DNA of 64,000 nt, taken from NCBI RefSeq assembly GCF_030445035.2, contig NC_092216.1, positions 13,641,405-13,705,404 of the forward strand, read 5' to 3'. The position numbers and the translations under genes are program-made. Numbering within the stretch: the stretch's first letter is position 1; each line of letters begins with the position of its first letter. This document shows, in pieces, positions 11,331 through 23,169 of the stretch. The DNA comes from Dasypus novemcinctus. Taxonomy: Eukaryota > Chordata > Mammalia > Cingulata > Dasypodidae. The notes beneath the pieces are model-generated. The model was not told where the DNA came from. It searched no databases and was given only the letters and a program-made list of their open reading frames with translations.

Positions 11331-13874
11331 TGCTCATCTCATCATAGCATGTTATATTATTGGGTGGAGACATATAAAAAGAGCAGGAAGTGTTGTACCC
11401 CCATCTTGGGGAGGCCTGACGTGCTCAAACAGATGGGTGTCTCTTGAGAGCATTGATGGCTCACAGCAGGGGAGAACAGACTAGTGCGTCCAACCCTCAG
11501 CATTGTTGCAAGTATCAATGGATCTGGTCCTTCAAGCAGTGAAGTTTAGTTGTCACTGTGGTCCCCAAGGGGAGGGGGAGTGAAGAATAGAAGAGATGGA
11601 AGCGGGGGTAACTATGGGGCAATGGAAGTGTCCAACATGATCATGCAGTGATGGGTAGAGGCCATGTTAAATTTCACGAAAATTTATGTAAGTGTATAAT
11701 CTAAAATGTAAACTATAATATTACTAAGAATTTAGAAAATTGTACAGTCTAAAATATAAACCGTAATGTAAACCCAAATGGAACTATGGTTAGTAGCTTT
11801 GTTTCAATATCTGTCCATCAGCTGTAGCAAATGTAACATTCACATGTAAGAAGATCGTTGCTGGGGAAGGGGGAAAAGGCTTCATGATGGGTATATGGGA
11901 GTACTCTGTATTGTTTCTGTGACTTCACTGTAATTTAGAACTTTTTTGAAGACAAAATTAAAAATTAAAAAAGGATGTAAACACTGAGGAAGAAATGGAA
12001 GAGATTGCCTTGCCACTGTACATACAGGCCAAAACCTGTTACAGTGATGAAAGGCAAAACGTCAAAAACAAAGTTATATGGTATTTTTCATTTTTTAATA
12101 CCACAGTTTATTTTTTACATATTTCAGTTTTTCTAAATTAGTATATATTCTATTTCTAATCATTAAGCCTATCATTACTATCTCATCTTCCTAATTGAAT
12201 CTGGCAATAAAGTAGGCTTCATTTTTGAAGAATTTTTGGCTCACAGAGGGTTCAACTATGGCAGGGGAAGAACACTGGTGTGGGATGTCATTGATGGGGG
12301 ACACATGGTTGGGAGGTGGTTCTCCAGAGCATGTATATAGGGCATATAAAAATGTTCAGATGTTCGTTGGGTATGGTTGTAGTAAATAGAGTTACAAATG
12401 ACCACTGAGGGAGTGCTGTGTTCCTAGCCAAGGGAGCGCTGTCACATTCCCCCAACAATCAACAATCCCCCAAGTTCAAGAGCAAAAAACAGCAAAACTC
12501 TCCCCAGTGCAAGGGCAAAGGATGGTAAAAAAAGATGGTCCAATGATGGACCCTTGAACTGATGACTCTGCTTCTGAGCCTCTGAGCTTGTAATTTCAAC
12601 TTGGCCTAGTGTGGCAGGGTGCCTAAGAGTTGCCTCCTCAGAGCCTCCGTGTTGCTCAAATATGACCACTGTTTAAGTCAAACTCAGCATGTAAATGTAT
12701 CACCTTCCCCCTAGTATGGGACATGACTCCTGGGGATGAACCTCCCTGGTGCCAACGGATAATTACCAAGACCAAATGGTGATGCAACTAGAAAAAGACT
12801 TTGAATAAAAGGGGTAAATGGTAAAGGCAAATGGGTTTATATGGCTAAGAGGCTTCCAAAATGAGTTGGGGTCATCAGCGGGGTCATGCTTACACTCATC
12901 TCAGCAGGATCCCAGAGACAGTCAAAGTAGATTCAATGCCAGGTACTGGTGCTCCTGATGGCTACAGAGACACACAGGTTTTAGAGTCATGGCAGATGGC
13001 TCTAGAGTTCAGTACCTTGAGAGTGGTCCCTACTTTGGGATTTGTGCTCCCGAGTGTGATGCAGTTAGACTCAGATGTGACCTTGCTGTACATGACTATT
13101 CTGTCACCTTCACTGAACCTATTTTTGGCTCTGTCTTTGGTGTATCCTCAAGAGACTTGAATCTATAGACTGGCCATGTGCCAGCTGGGCCTTGAGCCTC
13201 AGCACAGCTGCAATTCCTACTCTCCAGGTGGTTGGACTTACCCAGGTCAGCTAACAGAGAGGTGAAGATGGTCAACCACCTAACCAAGTAACTGATAGTG
13301 TCCACAGTTCCAAGCAGGAGAATTGCATCATTCAGTCATGTGGGATATAAGCCCACTCTCAATTCAGAGGTGAAGTGGATATCAACATCTCAGGGACCAC
13401 AGGATGGAGGAATACAATATGGATTAGAATGGACTTACTGGTGTTTTACTATAGAACTGTTGTGACACTAGCAATTGAAGAAATTATATTACTGATGTGG
13501 GGACAGTGGCCATGGGAGTTGCTGAGGACAGGAGAGAGAATAGCTGTGATATGCGGGCATTTTTGGAACTTGGAGCTGTCCTGAATGATATTGTAGGGAC
13601 ATATGCTGGACTTTTTATATCCTGCCATAACCCACTGAATGGACTGGGAGAGAGTATAAACTACATTGTAAACTATAATCCATGCTGTGTAGCAGTGGTC
13701 TGATATGTATTCACCAAAAGCAGTGAATGTGCCACAGACATGGAAAAGGTTGTTGATCTGGGTGGAGTGGGAGTGGACAGTGTGGTGTATATGGGAACCT
13801 CTTATATTTTTAATGTACCAATTTTGTGATCTATGTATCTTTAAAAAATGACAAATAAAGTGAAAAATTAAAAA
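11331..13874 (+). mobile_element. Sense L1 3' ends inserted into an antisense L1
   Basis: There are two successive plus-strand L1 3' ends. One finishes at about 11,970 in an A-rich tail. The other (about 12,400-13,874) carries the recurrent 3'UTR blocks 'cctgccataacccactgaa' and 'tatgggaacctc' and ends in 'aataaagtgaaaaattaaaa'. The cluster is bounded by the 7-bp repeat 'gatgctg'. Positions 12,080-12,400 are AT-rich with no recognised gene. There is no coding potential. Confidence 0.7.
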
Positions 13875-14476
13875 GATGCTGGGTTGTACAGAAGGCCTTT
13901 TCAACATAGAGATGATCAAGTGGTATTTTCCCCTTCAACTTTTTCATATCGTGTATTCCATCAATTGATTTTCTTATGTTGAATCGCTATTTGCATTCCT
14001 CAGATAAAGCCCACTGGTTCATGGTGTGTTTTTGTTTTTGCTTTTTGTTTCCATTGGAAGTAGTCATTAGTACCTTTATTTTATTTCATTTTTTGGAACA
14101 CATGTTTTCATCTTTTTTTCCTCATTAAAAAAAAAAATTAAAGATACGTCGACCACACAAAATGTTACTGGATTCAATTTGTAAGTATATTGTTGAGGAT
14201 TTTCACGTCTAAGTTCATTAGAGAGATTAGTCTGTCATTTTCTTATCTTGTACTGTCTTTATACAGCTTTTGTTTTAGGGTTATTATGTTAGCTTCAATG
14301 AATGTGTTAATGTTCCCTCTTTTCTGTTTTTTGGAAAGAGTTTGTAATGTTCCCCCTTTTCAGTTTGTTTGCAAGAGTTTGTGCAGTATTGGTATTGACT
14401 CATTCCAGACTGATTGATAGAATTCCTCTGTGAAGTCATCTAGTCCTGGGCTTTTCTTGGTTGTGAGGGTTTCCTT
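13875..14476 (-). mobile_element. Antisense L1 ORF2, part 2 of the interrupted copy
   Basis: This continues the reverse-transcriptase region broken at 11,330. Typical antisense L1 phrases are 'gattttcttatgttgaa' and 'gtcatctagtcctgggc'. It ends at a 13-base C run, where a second insertion begins; the L1 resumes near 16,905. Confidence 0.8.
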
Positions 14477-14489
14477 CCCCCCCCCCCCC
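14477..14489 (+). repeat. C13 homopolymer
   Basis: Thirteen consecutive C residues sit at the junction between the interrupted antisense L1 and a younger L1 3'UTR. A homopolymer this long is prone to slippage and assembly error. Confidence 0.9.
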
Positions 14490-15215
14490 ATATAATTAAC
14501 ACTATTAATTGAGCAGCTTTTGACAGCACAAAAGTTAAATCAAAAGTATGAGGGATTCCCGTATACCCCACATTTTCCTCTGTTAATAACATCTTACCTT
14601 ATTGTGGTACACCTGTTACAATTAATGAAGAAATACTGACTCATTGCTACTAACCATGGTATGTCATTAGTATTGTGGTTTACACTTTTCCCCGTACAGT
14701 TTTATAGGATTTGAAAAAATGATTAACGTTCACTATCTGTTATTAAATATGATGCAGAACAATACCAATGTCCAAAAGTGCCTTATGTACCATTTATTCT
14801 TCTCTCCTGCTCGTCTCAGAAATTCTGCTGAGCATTCTCATGTCAATGTAACAAATTCTTCATTTACAACAACAATAATAGCTCTGCTTTGCTCCATGTT
14901 TGCATTCCCACTTTATGTTTGTTCTTTCTTCTATATTTAGGATTTGGGGAGGGTGTTGCCGTTGTTTCACATTGAGAGGGAGCTTAGAGCTTACGAGGAA
15001 GATGGAAGGAGCTGTTTTGCTTAGAGTTGTAGATTCCTTTTGTCTGGTTTTTTTTTTCAAATGGTGTTTGTCCGTTTTCAACATTTTGTTAGATGTCCTG
15101 GTTGAGTCCAATGAATTGGAGGGTAGGTATTGGCCAAAACTATGATGAGATTCAGGCATATGAACTCTACTGAAGATTAAAGTCCTCGGGACGTAATTTT
15201 AAAGGGTATAGTGCT

Positions 15216-15722
15216 TGTATTAGATGGCCAAAGGCATGCTGATGCAAAATACCAGAAATGGGTTGGATTTTATAAAGGGTATTTATTTGGGGTAGGAGCT
15301 TACAGATACCTTGCCATAAAGCGTAAGTTACTTCCCTCGCCAGAGTCTTTTTGGAGCAAGTTGCCTTCCGATGTCTGCGAGGGCTCAGGCTTGCTAGGTT
15401 CCTGTGTTCTTGGGGCTTGCATTTCTCTGGGTTCAAGATTCCTTCTGTCCTGGGGTTGACTTCTCTTTCCTCTGCGTGCTAACTTGCTGGAGCTCCAGCT
15501 TAAGTATTCAGTATCAAACTGTAACATCAAAACTCCAACCTCAGAAACACTCTGCTCTGTCCTCTGCCATGCCTTTTATCTGTGAATCCTCACCCCTTGG
15601 TGCCCTAATCATGTGACCCAATCAAAGCCCTAATCATAACTCAATCATCCCAGGTACAGGGCAGATTGCAAACATAATCCGATATCTATTTTTGGAATTC
15701 ATATCCATATCATACTGCTACA
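15216..15722 (-). mobile_element. Solo LTR with perfect 5-bp target duplication
   Basis: A 507-bp element that begins TG and ends CA. It is flanked by an exact GTGCT duplication at 15,211-15,215 and 15,723-15,727. On the minus strand it starts 'tgtagcag' and has an AATAAA in 'cccaaataaatac' near its 3' end, the layout of an LTR. Diverged relatives are at 29,449-30,086, about 55,842-56,460 and 57,100-57,690. A 5-bp duplication fits class I or class III (ERVL/MaLR-type) integration. The family name is not assigned. Confidence 0.8.
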
Positions 15723-16289
15723 GTGCTGATTAGAGCTTAAAATAAAAGGGTACAAAATCATGTGCAGGGAAATTATAAATAAGGCTAAATCTACTAAATT
15801 GGGAATAGACATTAGTATATATTCCAAGGTACGGCCCAACCCATTGCCAGGAGTTCTGATTTCATGGTGCTGTGTACCTTGTCTATAGTGTCCAGTTACC
15901 CTAGAGACCTCAGGAGCACCTCTTGTTTGGTTTTGTGTGCTGTGACACTTAGCGAGAGCTGTCTGAGATGTGCATAGACATCATCTCTGAAATACCTTCT
16001 CAACTCAGCTTGAAATCTTGCAGCCATAGAAACTCTTTTGTATTTCTTGTTTCCTCTTTGGTCTAGGTCTTTTTCAGATGCCCCAGTTGTCGGTGTTTGA
16101 TAATAATCCCTCAATGCCAGTGAGGCTTATACTCTGGGTTCAGATCCTATGCCAGGGGGAAATGTAGTGAGTTTATTTAGGCCATGTTTGAGTAACAAGG
16201 AGATTTTCAAGAGGCAAGTCTTTGGTCTTAATTATAATTAGGCTAAGTTTTAATTATGCAGGAGTAAGGGTTGAAGTACAAACATTAAG

Positions 16290-16700
16290 ACCAATGGCTC
16301 CAAAATCCTCAAGGTTGAAGAACGAGCAAACCTAAGGGGCAATGCAATCATGGGCAAAGTAAACTTATTACTACTGGAATAATGGAAGAACTTACAAAAT
16401 GCCTTCAACATAGTGGTTACCAAAGGTTCTGAGAGGAAAGGAAGGGAAGAGTAGATGGAATATAGGGCATTTTCAGAGGACTGGAATTAAATGTAAACCA
16501 CTGTGTGAACTATAGACCTTAGTAGCATTGTTTCAGTATTTATTCTCCAATTGTAACAATACCACATATTGTAAGATGTCATTAATAGGAAAAGATGAGG
16601 AGGATAGGAGTTTGGGTATATATGGGTATAAATTATACTTTCATTGTAACATTTTTTGTAACTTAAAACCTCTTTAAAATAAAGTATATTTAGAAGAAGA
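16290..16700 (+). mobile_element. Sense L1 3' end nested in antisense L1 3'UTR
   Basis: Plus-strand L1 terminal sequence with the 'atgtaaaccactgtgtgaac' type block and an end at 'cctctttaaaataaagtat', inserted in an antisense L1 3'UTR. A related copy lies at 51,740-52,240. Confidence 0.65.
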
Positions 16701-16904
16701 TCAAGGATTGCTATATTAGTCTGTTTCGTTAACTATGGCTCAAAATATGGCTCATATTTTGTTATGGCTCATAACAAAATATTCCAGGTATTTTGTTCTT
16801 TTTATTTGAGAATGTAGCAGCCATTCCCCAGGAGGGAAGTTTAATAATTTCTTAGTTACTGTGTGGGCCTCTCTCTATCAAGTAAATATATCTATATAAC
16901 AAGA

Positions 16905-18080
16905 GTACTTTGGAGGTTTTTGATTACCAATTATATCTCACTATGTGTGATGGGTCTGTTGAGTTCTGTTTCTTCTTTCGTCAATATATGTTGCTCGCAT
17001 GTTTCCAGAAATTCTTCCATTTCATTAAAATCATTCAATTTGTTGGCATACAATTTATCAAAATATTTTTCACAATACTCTTTATTTCTGTATGGTCAGT
17101 TGTGAAGTCCTCTTTGATTTCTTATGTTAGTATTCATTTACATCGCTCTTTTTTCTGTTAGTCTACCTAAGGGTGTATCAGTTTTAAAAATCCTAAAAAG
17201 TCAATTTTTGTTTTATTAACTCTTTGTTAATTTTTTTCTTTTTCTCCTCTATTTCTTTTATTTCTGCTCTATTCTTTGTTACTTATTTCCTTCTCTTTGC
17301 CTTGGGATTAGATTGTTGTTCTTTTTCTGATTCTACCAGGTTTACAGTTAGGTCTTTGAATTTAGCTCCTCCCTTTTTATAAAATATAGGCATTGAAGGG
17401 TAATGAATTTCCCTCTCAGAATGGCCTTTGTTACATTCCAGTAGTTTTGCTATGTTCTGTTCTCAGTTTCATTCGGTTCAAGGTAGGTACTAATTTTTCT
17501 TGGAATTTACCCCTTTGACCCACTGATTGTTCAAGAGTATTCTGTTTCAACTTCCATGTATTTGTTCCTATTGGACCTCTTCCCCATAGTGATTTCCAGC
17601 TTCATTCTATTATGGTCAGGGAAAAATTTTTTTGTGTAATTTCAGTTTTTCCAAGTCTGTTCAGATTTCTGATCTGTCTTGGAGAATGAGTAATTAATAC
17701 TAGAAAAGAATATTTACCCTCCCCTTTCTTGGATGCAATGTACTGTGTACATTCATGAGAACTAGTTCCTTCAAATTTTTATTCAAAATCTCTCTTTCCT
17801 TGTTGACCCTCTGCTGAAATGTTCTATTAGTGATACTGGTGTGTTGTCATTCCCCATGATGATTGTAGAGGCATCTATTTCTCTGTTTAGTTTTACCAGT
17901 ATTTGCCTCCGGTGGGAGCGGTCTGACTAGGTGCATAAAAATTTATGATTGTTCTTTTTTCTTGGTAGATTACTTCTTTTATTTATAGTGTCTTTCTTTG
18001 TCCCTTACAACAGGTTTGCATTTAAAGTATATTTTGTTGAATTTCAGTATTGCTACCCCTGTGCGTTTTTGGTTATCGTG
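16905..18080 (-). mobile_element. Antisense L1 ORF2, part 3 of the interrupted copy
   Basis: It resumes with 'ggtttttgattac', the sequence expected after 'gtcctgggc' at 14,450, and runs through the ORF2 RT and linker to endonuclease region (for example 'caatttgttggcatacaat' at 17,036-17,054). It completes the L1 split at 11,330 and 14,476. Frames are broken. Confidence 0.8.
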
Positions 18081-18655
18081 TTACGCAGATATCCAGATGA
18101 GGTCTGAAGGGACCAAACAAACAGACCTCTCTCTCTCAGCCCTCTAGTGCCCACAAGGCTTCTCCTCTCTACCTGCTTACACCCATCAAACAGTCACCGC
18201 AGAGACTGCCTCTATGCAGGTACAGGTAGAAGGCACCCCTCCAACTAGATTCCCTCCATCTAGATTCCTCTGCTTATTCTGTGCCTTCCACAGCTTCTGT
18301 GCCAGCTTGCCTCCAGACAGCCCTACAGCAGCTCACCTCTCCTCCAGAATCTTAGCTGACTGAGTAGACTGTCCCCTGCCACATAGCCGGCTGCACATCA
18401 GTCTACCTGCCTGATGACCCTACAGTGGCTCCCGTTTTCCCCAGAGCCAGTTGTTTGTTGATCTTCCTGCTGGATCCTGTGCAGCTTTCCTTTCTGCCGG
18501 TGCCTGGCTGGGTACCCCCCACTCCATTTTTCTCTCCCGTTGCACCCACGACATCCCCGTTTCCTTTATGCTCAGCAAACCGGACTAATTTGCCATCGTT
18601 TTTGGAGGAACAATGCAGCCAGCTTTTCCCTACTTCATAATCTTGCTTCGTCTCT
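18081..18655 (-). other. GC-richer segment, possibly L1 5' region
   Basis: This is more GC-rich than its surroundings and C/T-biased on the plus strand. It follows the 5' end of the antisense L1 ORF2, so an L1 5'UTR or ORF1-proximal remnant is possible, but I see no ORF1 signature. Two mutually antisense open frames (18,403-18,660 minus; 18,425-18,640 plus) show no recognisable domain. I do not call a gene. Confidence 0.35.
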
Positions 18656-18659
18656 ACCA

Positions 18660-18811
18660 ATCATTTTGAGAAAAAATAATACCAATCCTGCTCAAACTCT
18701 CCCAAAGAATTGAATGAATATAGATACAAAAAATCACAACAAAATATTTGTATAGCAACTCTAACAGCATAATACAAGAATTGCACACCATAATAAAGTG
18801 GGCTTTTTTGA
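18660..18811 (+). mobile_element. Sense L1 ORF2, 5' part of a copy split by a retropseudogene
   Basis: This matches L1 ORF2 in the reverse-transcriptase region ('caatcctgctcaaactctcc', 'gcacaccataataaagtggg'). The reading resumes after the VDAC1 pseudogene at 20,529 with 'caagtggattttactcc', duplicating the break point. Confidence 0.75.
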
Positions 18812-20528
18812 GTTTTCAATATTTTATTCGTTTTATTTTGTGATATTGATTACAGAATTTGAAAGGAGTGATCTAATTCCACATAAATGGAAGACTCTAA
18901 AACGCACCCATAAGCTGCTGAAATTAAATTGAGTCATGCAAATATAACAAAAGTCCAGTTTAGTTTCAGAGTGTGTCACCATGTTATGGTTACAGAGATT
19001 CTTGCAGCAGGAGCTCCTGGAATCTATTTCCTACTCTGGTGCACAAAACCACACACCAAGAGGGAATTAATAGCTGAATTATTGGCTTTGTCACATCCAT
19101 CCATTCCACCCCAAAATGGCACAAAACGCCTACTAAGCCCTACAGACTACTTTTACTGTAAAAGAGGTGACTAGGGTGGAAACAGGTCATGAAGATCTAT
19201 CTAAAAGTGCCCCTTTGAGATAAATTTTTATATGCTATCAAGCATTGAACCTTGGCACACCTGGGATTAGGAAACCTAGTTTCAATTCTCAAGAAATCAC
19301 AATTTCATTTATTTACTCAAAAGGAATTTCCTAAATGCTTACATATTATCGGCCTCCACTTGCACCCATTTCTAGATAAAAATTAAACCTAAATCTTTGG
19401 AGGGACACCAAGTTCCTCCCAAACTTCCCCTAAAGGACCTATTTTTTTTTTCTTTTTTGGAATTGGATTTCCTCTGTACCTCTGAAAGGTTATAGTTTTA
19501 AAGCTGAATCATCTTTAACCTGGAGTTCTAACATGATATTTAGCAGTTCTTGGATCCCAGATATACAACATCAAAGGTACAGTAAATTTTGAAGGTAGCT
19601 ATGCTAAAAAATGGTTTAAAGCTAAATGATTGCACAGTACTAATCTGTGCTTTAAATTACAGTCCTAGATCAAACTTGTGACCACCAGCATTGACATTCT
19701 TGCCATCTGGCAGAGCTGACAGTGTCCGTTTGATACCTAACCATAGGTCTGAGTGAATCCTAAACCTATCACGCTGGCCTTGTTCCCTTTGGCCAGGAAG
19801 CATGCATCAGGGTCAGTCCAATATGCGGCTGCTATCCCAAAATGAATATGTCTGTTTCCTGCTGTCTGGGTGAGATTCATGTCTCCAGCTTCCTGTTTAT
19901 CTGCAGGTAATTGGAGTTGCCAAACTCTGTCCCCTCACTCACATTAGTGTGAAGCTGGAATTTTTTATCAGTCTTGTGACCAACAGCAAAATTGCTGTGT
20001 TTCACTTGGGACTTAGTGGTCTCAATTCATCTGATAACTGGCTAGCCAGGCCTGATAATCCAGAATCAGAACACCCTAAAATAGAGGCCTGGGAATGTCA
20101 AAATCCATGTCACTGCCTGGGTTGATGTGCTTCTGCTTATGCCCTGTTTTGATTTTAGCTCGCCACCCCTCAGTGTTAAATAATGAAAAGGGTGAATTAG
20201 AGGTCTACTTCAGTCCATGTGTGAGCTGATCTTCCACAGTAAACTTGGTGCCCAGTGTATTGTCAGTATTCCATTTCTCTGTAAATGTCAGACCATATTC
20301 AGCCCATCTCTATCTGGGTTTATAGATTGCCTGTAACTTTGGTAGTCTCCGTGTTGGCTGAGCCTGACCTTATGAATTCCAGTCCATTCTCAGATTTCGT
20401 TTTCAAGTCCAGTTTTATTAAGCCCTTGGTAAAGACATCCCTGGTGGATTTCCAAAGATCAAAATATATAGGAGGCACATCCATGTTCTGTCAGGGGTGG
20501 TGGCTCAGCAGTGGCAGCAGCCCTCATT
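18812..20528 (-). pseudogene. VDAC1: VDAC1 processed pseudogene
   Basis: VDAC1 is the 19-strand beta-barrel channel of the mitochondrial outer membrane. Reading the minus strand, an ATG at 20,484-20,482 opens a VDAC1-like sequence over about 840 bases with no introns. It matches in order the N-terminal helix (the GYGF motif is deleted), '[16 protein letters not shown]', '[11 protein letters not shown]', 'FAVG', 'FQLHTNV', and the C-terminal '[11 protein letters not shown]' block near 19,670-19,720. The [13 protein letters not shown] form points to VDAC1 and not VDAC2 or VDAC3. A stop at about 20,320, a nearby small insertion, and further stops break the frame. The VDAC1 3'UTR follows to an AATAAA at about 18,826. 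The copy is flanked by imperfect duplications of L1 sequence ('aagtgggctttttt' near 18,797 and 'aagtggatttta' near 20,530), as expected for L1-mediated retroposition. It is dead. Confidence 0.93.
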
Positions 20529-21507
20529 CAAGTGGATTTTACTCCTGTTGTAGAAGGGCGGTTGAACTCAAGGAAAACAATTAACGTAACACACCCATTA
20601 ACAAATCAGTGGGAAAAAATAATGTGATCATCTCAATTCATACAGAAAAGGGAATGGACAAAATCCAGCATCCTCTCCTGATAAAAATACTTTGAAAGAC
20701 AGGAATAGAAGGAAACTTACCCAGCATGCTAAATGGCATATATGAAAAACCCACAGCCAACATCTGAGGGACTGGTGAAAGCTTTTTGTCAAAGATTGGA
20801 AACAAGACAAGCATCCCACTGTCACCACTGTTATTTCACACTGTGCCAGAATTCATAGCTAGAGCAAAAAAAGCCCACGCTTAGCATCCTTCCTACTGGT
20901 GGAGAGACTGAAAGCTTTCCCTTTAATATCAGAAACAAGTCAAGGATTCACACTACAACTGTTACAGTTCAATGTTGTGCTGGAAGTTCATGCCAGAGAA
21001 GTTATGTAAGAAAAAAATCAAAAGACATCCAAATTGGAAAAGATGTAAAAGTTTCTCTGTTTACAGACAGCATGGTCCCACATTCAGAAAATTCTGAGAA
21101 ATTTACAAGAAATCTCCTAGAGCTGATAAGTAACTAGCAAGTAACAGGGAATAAGATCAACACCCAAAATTAGAAGTGTTTATATAAAAAAGCAATGAGC
21201 AGTCAGAATGAGAAATTTAAAGAAAATTCCATTCACAATAGGAAATAAAAGAACCAGATATCTAGAAATAAATCTCACCTAGGATGTATAGGACCTATAC
21301 ACCAAAACTACCAAACATTCCTAAAGGAAAACAAAGACTATCTAAATAAAGAGAAAGATATTCCATGTTCATGGATTGGGAGACTAAATATCATTATGAT
21401 GTCAGTGCTGCCTGAAGTGATTTACATATTTCAGCACAACACAGTCTAACCAAAATTGCAGCAGCCTTTGCAGAAATTGAAAAGCCAATCATCAAATTTA
21501 TATGGAA

Positions 21508-21622
21508 TTGGGGAGTACATATAGCTCAAGTGGTTGAATGCCTGTTTCTCATTATGAAGGTCCCAGGTTCAATCCTTGTACCTACTAAACACAAAAGAGA
21601 CAAACACGGAAAAAAAAAAAAA
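21508..21622 (+). mobile_element. Short tRNA-derived SINE, copy 1
   Basis: An A-box-like 'tagctcaagtgg' and a B-box-like 'aggttcaatcc' are followed by a short body and an A13 run ending about 21,622. It interrupts L1 ORF2. It is a short dimer-less form like the one at 60,150-60,240. Confidence 0.7.
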
Positions 21623-21785
21623 ACCTCTCATTGGAAAGCAATTATCTCACTGGTTAAGCACCTGCTTTTCATGAATGAGGTTCTGGGTTCAATCCCAGGT
21701 ACCTCCTAAAAAATTTATATACACACACACATATCTGTATCTATATCATCTATATCTATATCTATATCTATCTATATCTATCTGG
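21623..21785 (+). mobile_element. Short tRNA-derived SINE, copy 2, with (TATC)n tail
   Basis: Starts right after the A-tail of copy 1: 'tctcactggttaagcacc' (A box), 'gggttcaatccc' (B box), 'ggtacctcc', then an AT-rich tail grading into (AC)n and (TATC)n at about 21,720-21,783. The two SINEs lie head to tail inside one L1, either as independent insertions into the first A-tail or as one dimeric element. Confidence 0.7.
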
Positions 21786-23169
21786 ATAAGGGTCCCTGAA
21801 TAACTAAGCCACAAAGAAAAAGAGGCATTATGTTGAAAGACTCACACTTCCAATACTAAAACTTACTTGAAAGCCACGGTTATCAAAACGACATAGTACA
21901 GAGACAAGGACAGGACAGGCATAGAGATAAATGGAATTGAATTTAGAACTCAGAAATCAACTCTCACGTTTATGGCCGATTGATTTTTGAAAAGAAGGCA
22001 AAGACCACTCCACTGGGAAGTAGTAATCCCTGTGTGCTCTGAATATTAGATCTGCAGTTGCAAAAAGATGGAGGACCACTATCTCACAACTTATGCAAAA
22101 ATCACTCTAAAGTGGATCACTATGGAATGTGTAAGTGTTCACTTTGTCATAGTAGAGCTCCACACAGTAAAGTATTAAACTGCTCCCTTCCCTCTCAAAG
22201 AAAAGAATCAATAACCTAAATTCAAGATCCAAACCTATTACACTCATAGAAGAAAAGAAGGAAGCATTTTCAGTAACTTGTGTTAGGCAATAGTTTCTTA
22301 GACCTTACCTCCAAAGTACAAGTAACTAGAGAGATAATAGGTAAATGGGACCTCGTCAGAAAATTTAAAACTTTTGTGCCTCACAGACTTTATCATGAAA
22401 GTAAAGTAAAACAAAAACCCACAGAATGGAAGAAAGTATTTGGAAACTGCATATGCAATAAAAGTTTTATATTCAGATTATATGAAGATAACCTTCAATT
22501 TAACAACCAAAGGACAAACAACCCAATTTAAAATGGGCAAATGACTTGTATAGACATTTTCCCAAAAAAGATATACGAAGGCCAGAAGGTACAAATAAGC
22601 ATTCTCAACATCCAGCCATCAGAGAAATGCAAATCCAAACTACAATAGCACCCATTAGAATTGCTGCTGTTTAAAAAAGGAAATTTTCCAACAGTTGAAG
22701 ATGATTTAGAAAAATAGAAACTCCCAGTTATTGCTTAGTGGAAATGTGAAATGCTGTAACCACTGTCGACCTCTGTTTGGGATTTCCTCAGAGCTAAGTG
22801 TAGACTTATCTTATAACCTGACAGTCTCATATTTTAAATGGGATTAATAGTACTGGATTATATATTTGCATGTCATTAAAAGAGGAAATGTTAGATTGTA
22901 CACATGGTATTAATATTTAAAAATTTTAAAAACTGATAGTACCATATTACATAACCAGTGAACCTTTTTACACTTTCAGCTAGAGAGTTAATAATACAAT
23001 TATATAAATAATGTCACCATCAATTGAAATAAGTGTTCCATACCAACGCAAGGGGTGATAATATGTTTGAATCCTGTATTTTATGCATGACTGTTCTGTA
23101 AACCCACAATTTCTCTAATAAAGTAAAAAAAAAAGAAAAAAGAAAACAAAACAAAAAAGATACAGATTC

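Larger units (their letters stand above)
14490..16904 (-). mobile_element. Antisense L1 3'UTR cluster inserted into older L1
   Basis: This is xenarthran-type L1 3'UTR in minus orientation. It contains two nested insertions described separately: an LTR at 15,216-15,722 and a plus-strand L1 3' end at about 16,290-16,700. The 3'UTR resumes after the latter (16,720-16,904) with sequence resembling 3,340-3,430. No gene is present. Confidence 0.65.
20529..23150 (+). mobile_element. Sense L1 ORF2 to 3' end, continued
   Basis: This continues the L1 from 18,811. Landmarks are 'aaaatccagcatcc' (about 20,660), 'aaaacccacagccaacatc' (20,745), 'ttccatgttcatggattggg' (21,362-21,381) and an ORF2 C-terminal part to about 22,800. 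The 3' end has an A-rich tail at 23,118-23,160. Two SINEs interrupt it at 21,508-21,785. Frames are broken. Confidence 0.8.
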
